17,179 nucleotides of DNA from positions 867,398 through 884,576 of the forward strand of contig MU646312.1 in the NCBI GenBank assembly GCA_026770585.1, read 5' to 3'. Source of the stretch: Baffinella frigidus. Taxonomy: Eukaryota > Cryptophyceae > Cryptomonadales > Baffinellaceae. Under the pieces are notes generated by a model, which saw only the letters and a list, made by a program, of their open reading frames with translations, was not told where the DNA came from and made no database searches. The stretch's first letter is position 1, and each line of letters opens with the position of its first letter. The position numbers and the translations under genes are program-made. Positions 10,001 to 15,047 of this stretch are shown in pieces.

Positions 10001-13000
10001 TTTAGGGTTTAGGGTTTAGGGTTTAGGGTTTGGGGGTTAGGGTGTGGGGTTTAGAGGAGAGAGTTGAGGGGTCGGGGGATGGACAAAGACACTCGAGTTG
10101 ATCACCCCCGATAGAGCGGTTTTCGCATCTGTAGGCCACGAAAACAATCCAACAATTCGAAATGTTGACAGTACAGTACCAGCATCGTCAAATTGTGGCA
10201 TAGTTTTTTATTTATTTTCGCGTGGACAAAAGGGGCAAACCCCGGAAGTTGTCACACACCTGGAAGATGTTCCCCCGAAACAAAAGCCGTTTCAAGTTCT
10301 TGAGAGTGCAGAAATCGAACAGGAGAGCAGTGATCTTGTTGTTGGCGATATCCAGCATCAATCAAATCATCCCAAAAGTTGAAGCAGTATAGTACCAGTA
10401 TCGTCAACTATTGTATTTGTATATATTCATGATGTGGCCTGCAGATACAACCCCCAATCTTCAGACCTGGAAATTGTTCCCCCGGAAGAGTGGGCGTTTC
10501 ATGTTCTTGAGCGTACCGATTTCCAAGGGGAGGGCGGTGATCTTGTTGTTTTCGATTGGTGTCTAGCGCCAATCAAACAGACCCCAAAAGTTGAAACAGT
10601 ATCCCTTATCTGCCGAAAAAGGTACGTGATCATTTTTTTTAGCAGGAATCAGGTCTAGGGATTCCAATTTAGCGGAGGACGGTTTTCCGGGTCTCATAAA
10701 TCAGGAATTTCTCAATTCGTTGAGCACCAATTACTCAATTTGTTCAGCTTAGCGAGCCTGACAAGCTGGTGTTTTTTTCATAATTTTCCGTTAAGAGGCG
10801 GCCTAATTAGAAAATGCCAAAGTTGACATTTGAGCCTTTTGACGTCTCAGGACGTCGCAGGCACATAAGGGATAGTACCAGCATCGTCAACCTTCGGTTT
10901 TCAATTATTGTTTTGGTACCTGGAAGTTGTTCCCCCGAAACAGCGGGCGCTTGAGGTTCTTGAGCTTCCCGATTTCGAAGGGGAGGGCGGTGATCTTGTT
11001 GTTGGTGATGTCCAACTCCTCAAGACACGTGAGACGCCCGATGTGGAAGGGCAGCTCCGTCTGCCGACGCCAAACCCCGTTTACAAAATATACTAACCCA
11101 ATCGTGAAATACGGGGGAAAATCCTGGAGCATAATAATGTATTACTGAAAAGAAAAGAAAAAACACGGAATGAGGGTGTAGGGTGTAGGGTGTAGGGTGT
11201 GGGGTGCGGGGCGTAGAGTGTAGGGTGTAGTGTGTAGGGTGTAGGGTGTAGGGTTTTGTGAGGTGGTCTTGTTGTTGGTGATGTCTAACTCTTCGAGACA
11301 AGTGAGGCGCCCGATGTGGAAGGGCAGTTCCGTCTGTTAGGGTTTAGGGTTTAACGTGAAGAGTATACGGGGTTAAGGATCGGGGTGTGGGTTTAGGGCT
11401 TTACGGTGTACAAGGTAGGGTGTATGCTTTAGGGTTTGAGGGTTTAGGGTTTAGAGGTTGGGGTTTTAGGCTTTAGAGTTGAGGGTATAGGGTTTGAGTT
11501 TGAGGGTGTAGGGTTTAAATTTTTGAGGTGTTAGGGTTTGGGGTTTTGTGTTTGGGGTTTAGGGTTTCAGGGGTTAGGGTTTAGGGTTTAGGGTTGAGGG
11601 TTGAGGTTGTGGGGTGTAGGGTGCAGGGTGCAGGGTGCAGGGTGTAGGGTTTAGGGTGTAGGGTGCAGGTTTAGGGTGTTGGGTTTACCAGACGATTGGA
11701 TCCGAGCAGGAGGCGAACAAGGGCAGGACAGTCCCACAGGTCATGAGGGCATGCGACGATCTCGTTTGCTGTGAGGTCCAACTCCGTGAGACCCGAGAGG
11801 TCTTTGAAATCCTGCCGGGCGAAGATTGGTCACGTGACTGGCGAAAAGATTCGCAATTTGTACGAGGGTCGTTTAGATGGACCGATTTACGAACGCATCG
11901 GTGGCTACTAAGTGGCTTAGCAGGGTTAGGCACGAAATCCCTTTGTAGTCCGCTGTGTGGTGAGCACGACAGCCACGCCAGAGTGGAGGAGGGGGTTAAT
12001 TTTTTAAAACCGTGTCAGGACACGGTTTTTGACTTTTGAAAACTACTGCCTTGCAGGGGAATTGACTTTTGGCGACCCCTTCGAAGACTCTGGCGTGGAG
12101 GTCATCCGCGCATTGGACGATTTCGTTGGCAGTTAGGTCGAGCTCCGTGAATCGTCCACGATATCAACTTTACCAATCTAAAGTTACGAGCCTTCACTGT
12201 TGACTTAGCAAGACAGGTTATGAGGACACGCCACGATGTCGTTCGCGGTCAGGTCAAGCTCCGTGAGACCCGAGAGGTCTTTGAAATCCTGTTTTCGGTT
12301 TAGGGTGTGGGGTTGGGAACTCCCCCAGTAATGTGCACAGTTGCAGGAGTCAAACAGGTTGTGAGGACACGAGACAATTTCGTTCGCGGTTAGGTCGAGC
12401 TCCGTGAGGCCCGAGAGGTCTTTGGAATCCTGGGTTTGGGTTTGGGGTTAAGGGTTGGGAGTTTGGAGTTGAGACCGGATGGTTGATGCAGAAACCCCTA
12501 ACCCCTAACCATGAACCCTCACCCCTCAACCTTAGCTATAGGGGGGGGCAGACCGGATGTAGCTTCCCGAGCTTGGTGTGCGAGATCTCATCAGGTTTTA
12601 GGGTTTAGGGCTTAGGGTTGGGGGTTTGGGGGGTTAGAGTTTAGAGTTTAGGTTCAGTCCGGAGGGAGTTTGCCTAGCGTGGTGTGCGAGATCTCGGTAT
12701 TGGGTTGAGGGTTGAGGGTTTAAGGTTGAGGGTTTAGGGTTTAGGGTTCAGACCGGGGGCAGTTTGCCGAGCTTGTTGTGCGAGATCTTGAGTGACTTCA
12801 GTTTCGTCATCGCCACCTAGTGTTGAGGGTTGAGGATTTCTTTATTGACGACCAACAGACCCGTCTTTATCGACGACCAACAGATCCAAACCCTAGCCTC
12901 AAACCCTAAACCCTAAAACTTTAACCCACCTACACACCACCAGGTTTCAGTTAGCATCCCCCCTAGGAATAACCCTATGCCCCTACAGATTTATCCGGGA

Positions 13001-13717
13001 ACAAGTATTTTTCTTTTAAAAGCTGGCAATGAAAATTACTACACAACTGGTCACGTCCGAAGCAATTGTGTGGTAATTTTCGTACGGATTTTTTAAAAGA
13101 AAAATACTTGTTCCCGGATAAAGATGGCCTACCGTAGGGTCCTGCACACCAGGTTTCTTCACAGCCTGTCCTCTTTGAAAGAGGGCGACGTTTCGACTAG
13201 ATTTCTGGTCGAAAGTCGGGCTTGGTGTGCGACATCGTAAGATGCTCAAGCCTTCAACTTCGTCATTGCCACCTGATAGGGTTTAGGGTTTAGGGTCTAG
13301 AGTTTAGGGTTTAGGGTTCAGGGTTTAGGGTTGTCAGTTGCCTAAACCCTACAAGGTGGGAGCTGTGTTAAGTCAGGTGGCATATTAAGGCAGCGTGCCC
13401 GACGCCTTCAGGGGGGTGCAAAAAACATTTAACTGCCCACAAAACCCCTGAATGCTTTGCAATAGGGGAGGGGGGGGAGTCCAGACCAGGGACTTGTAGA
13501 TATACGCGAGCTGGTTGTGCGACAAGTCCAGTTCTGTGAGAGAGGGGTGCGGCGCGCCGGGACCCCACGCATGGTTGATCACCACCTGTTGTTTGGGATT
13601 TAGAGTTCAGGACACGTCGAACCCGACGTCGATGCGGTGCGCCACATTGCGCCAAGCGGGCCTAAACCACAATCCCCAACCCCTAAACCCTCAACCCTCA
13701 ACCCTCAACCCTCGACC

Positions 13718-13791
<74 letters not shown>

Positions 13792-14980
13792 ACCCAAAAC
13801 GATCTAGCCAGGAATCGGGCGCCCCAGGTACAAACCCGCCAGGCTCAAAACGCTCAAACGTCCTTCAGTTACCCTAATCTCATCCCGTCAGGTATTTGAT
13901 TTAAATGGTTCGAAGTCCCCCGAATGAACGAAATCTATTACACGTTTGTCACGTCCAGTCATCATTGTTACTAGTAGGACCAAACGTGTAGTAAATTTCG
14001 TGCATTCGGGGGGACTCCAAACCATTTAAATCAAATACCTGACGGGATGAAATCCCTATCCCCCGAGAAGTAAACCCTACACCACGGCGTAGGGTTTAGG
14101 GTGAGGGGTTTAAGGGTTTTGGGCTGGGGTTTGGGGTTCTCTTGGTAAAAGGGATGTAAAGGGGACCTGGTCCACTCCCATAGAGGAAGTATCAAACCCC
14201 ACGTCCGGACTATTGATCATGGACTTTTGAGACCTGGCCACTATCCCTTGACCACTATCCCCTGAACCCTAAAGGAAACACCGGGCAACCTGGTCCACTC
14301 CCATAGAGGAAGTATCAAACCCCACGTCGGTGCGATGCTCCACATTCCGCCCCTCCTGCATTCGGGTTTTGGGCTTAGCATTTGCCCGTCCTGGTTTCTG
14401 GTTTGGGGTTTGGGGTGTGGGGTTTCGGGTTTCGGGTTTCGGGTTTCGGGTTTTGGGTTTCGTGGGGTTAGGGTTTAGTGTTTCGTCGAACCCGACGTCC
14501 GTGCGGTGCTCGACGTTGCGCCCCTCCTGTGTTCGGACACGAGGTTTAGAATTGAGAGTGGACGCTACAAGCCCCGCGTGCTTATCTCAGAAAACGAGTT
14601 CTAAAACTCGTTTTCTTGAGTCAATTCCTCTACATATTTGTCAACTTATGCGGAGAGTAAAGAATAAGTTGACGAATTTGTAGGGGAATTGACTTGAGAA
14701 AACGAGTTTTAGAACTCGTTTTCTGAGATAAGTGCGCGGCCTAAGTACATCTACGTAGGAGTCCTCATAACCTTGAATCCGTAGGTGCCCTTAGAGCTTA
14801 GATGCCCCCATGTGGGGTTTCGTGGGGTTGGGGGTTAGTGTTTCGTCAAACCCGACGTCGGTGCGATGCTCCGCGTTGCACCCCTCCTGGGTGTAGGGTG
14901 TGTGAGGGTTCAGGGTTTAGGGTTGTAGGGTTTAGGGTGCATGGTTTAGGGTGTATGGTTTATGGTTTAGGGTTTAGGGT

Positions 14981-15047
<67 letters not shown>

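Larger units (their letters stand above)
10260..11333 (-). pseudogene. Echo array of exon 9
   Basis: 11266-11333 repeats the first 23 codons (TELPFHIGRL...TNNK) with the acceptor but loses the donor side. 10467-10555 and 10260-10358 repeat the second half (NNKITALPLEIGTLKNMK, then RPLFRGNNFQ) with donors GTCTGA and GTGTGT but no good acceptor. Each 3' copy is followed by the same intron stretch (gttgacgatactggtac-like on the minus strand), so the unit duplicated was exon end plus following intron, about 180-207 bp. A 275-bp element sits only in the unit next to the intact exon. Confidence 0.85.
12554..13272 (-). pseudogene. Echoes of exon 7
   Basis: 12554-12586 repeats the last 11 codons (ISHTKLGKLHP) with acceptor gatgag and donor GTCTGC. 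12666-12699 repeats ISHTTLGKLPP but its donor is mutated to GA. 13218-13272 has the acceptor and VAMTKLKA, then a stop and frameshift, so it is a dead copy. The intact exon at 12754-12816 lies inside this span. Confidence 0.75.
13618..14886 (-). pseudogene. Echoes of exon 5 (four truncated copies)
   Basis: 14844-14886 and 14484-14526 keep the acceptor and the segment E-G-x-N-x-E-H-R-T-D-V-G-F-D but run into repeat before any donor; they share the same break point, so one probably derives from the other. 14167-14209 keeps the 3' part (DVGFDTSSMGVDQ) and the donor. 13618-13661 reads RNVAHRIDVGFD, with GT directly after, but in an incompatible entry phase. Confidence 0.8.

Noticed and set aside
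10098-11148. Plus-strand frames of 62-94 codons
   Set aside because: They are shadows of the LRR exon 9 copies on the minus strand.
12005-12031. Rho-independent terminator
   Set aside because: Hairpin followed by few T, inside an intron of a eukaryotic gene; no bacterial context.
13515-13877. Plus-strand frame with a PQPSTLN repeat
   Set aside because: It reads through the CAACCCT satellite and is the complement of exon 6.
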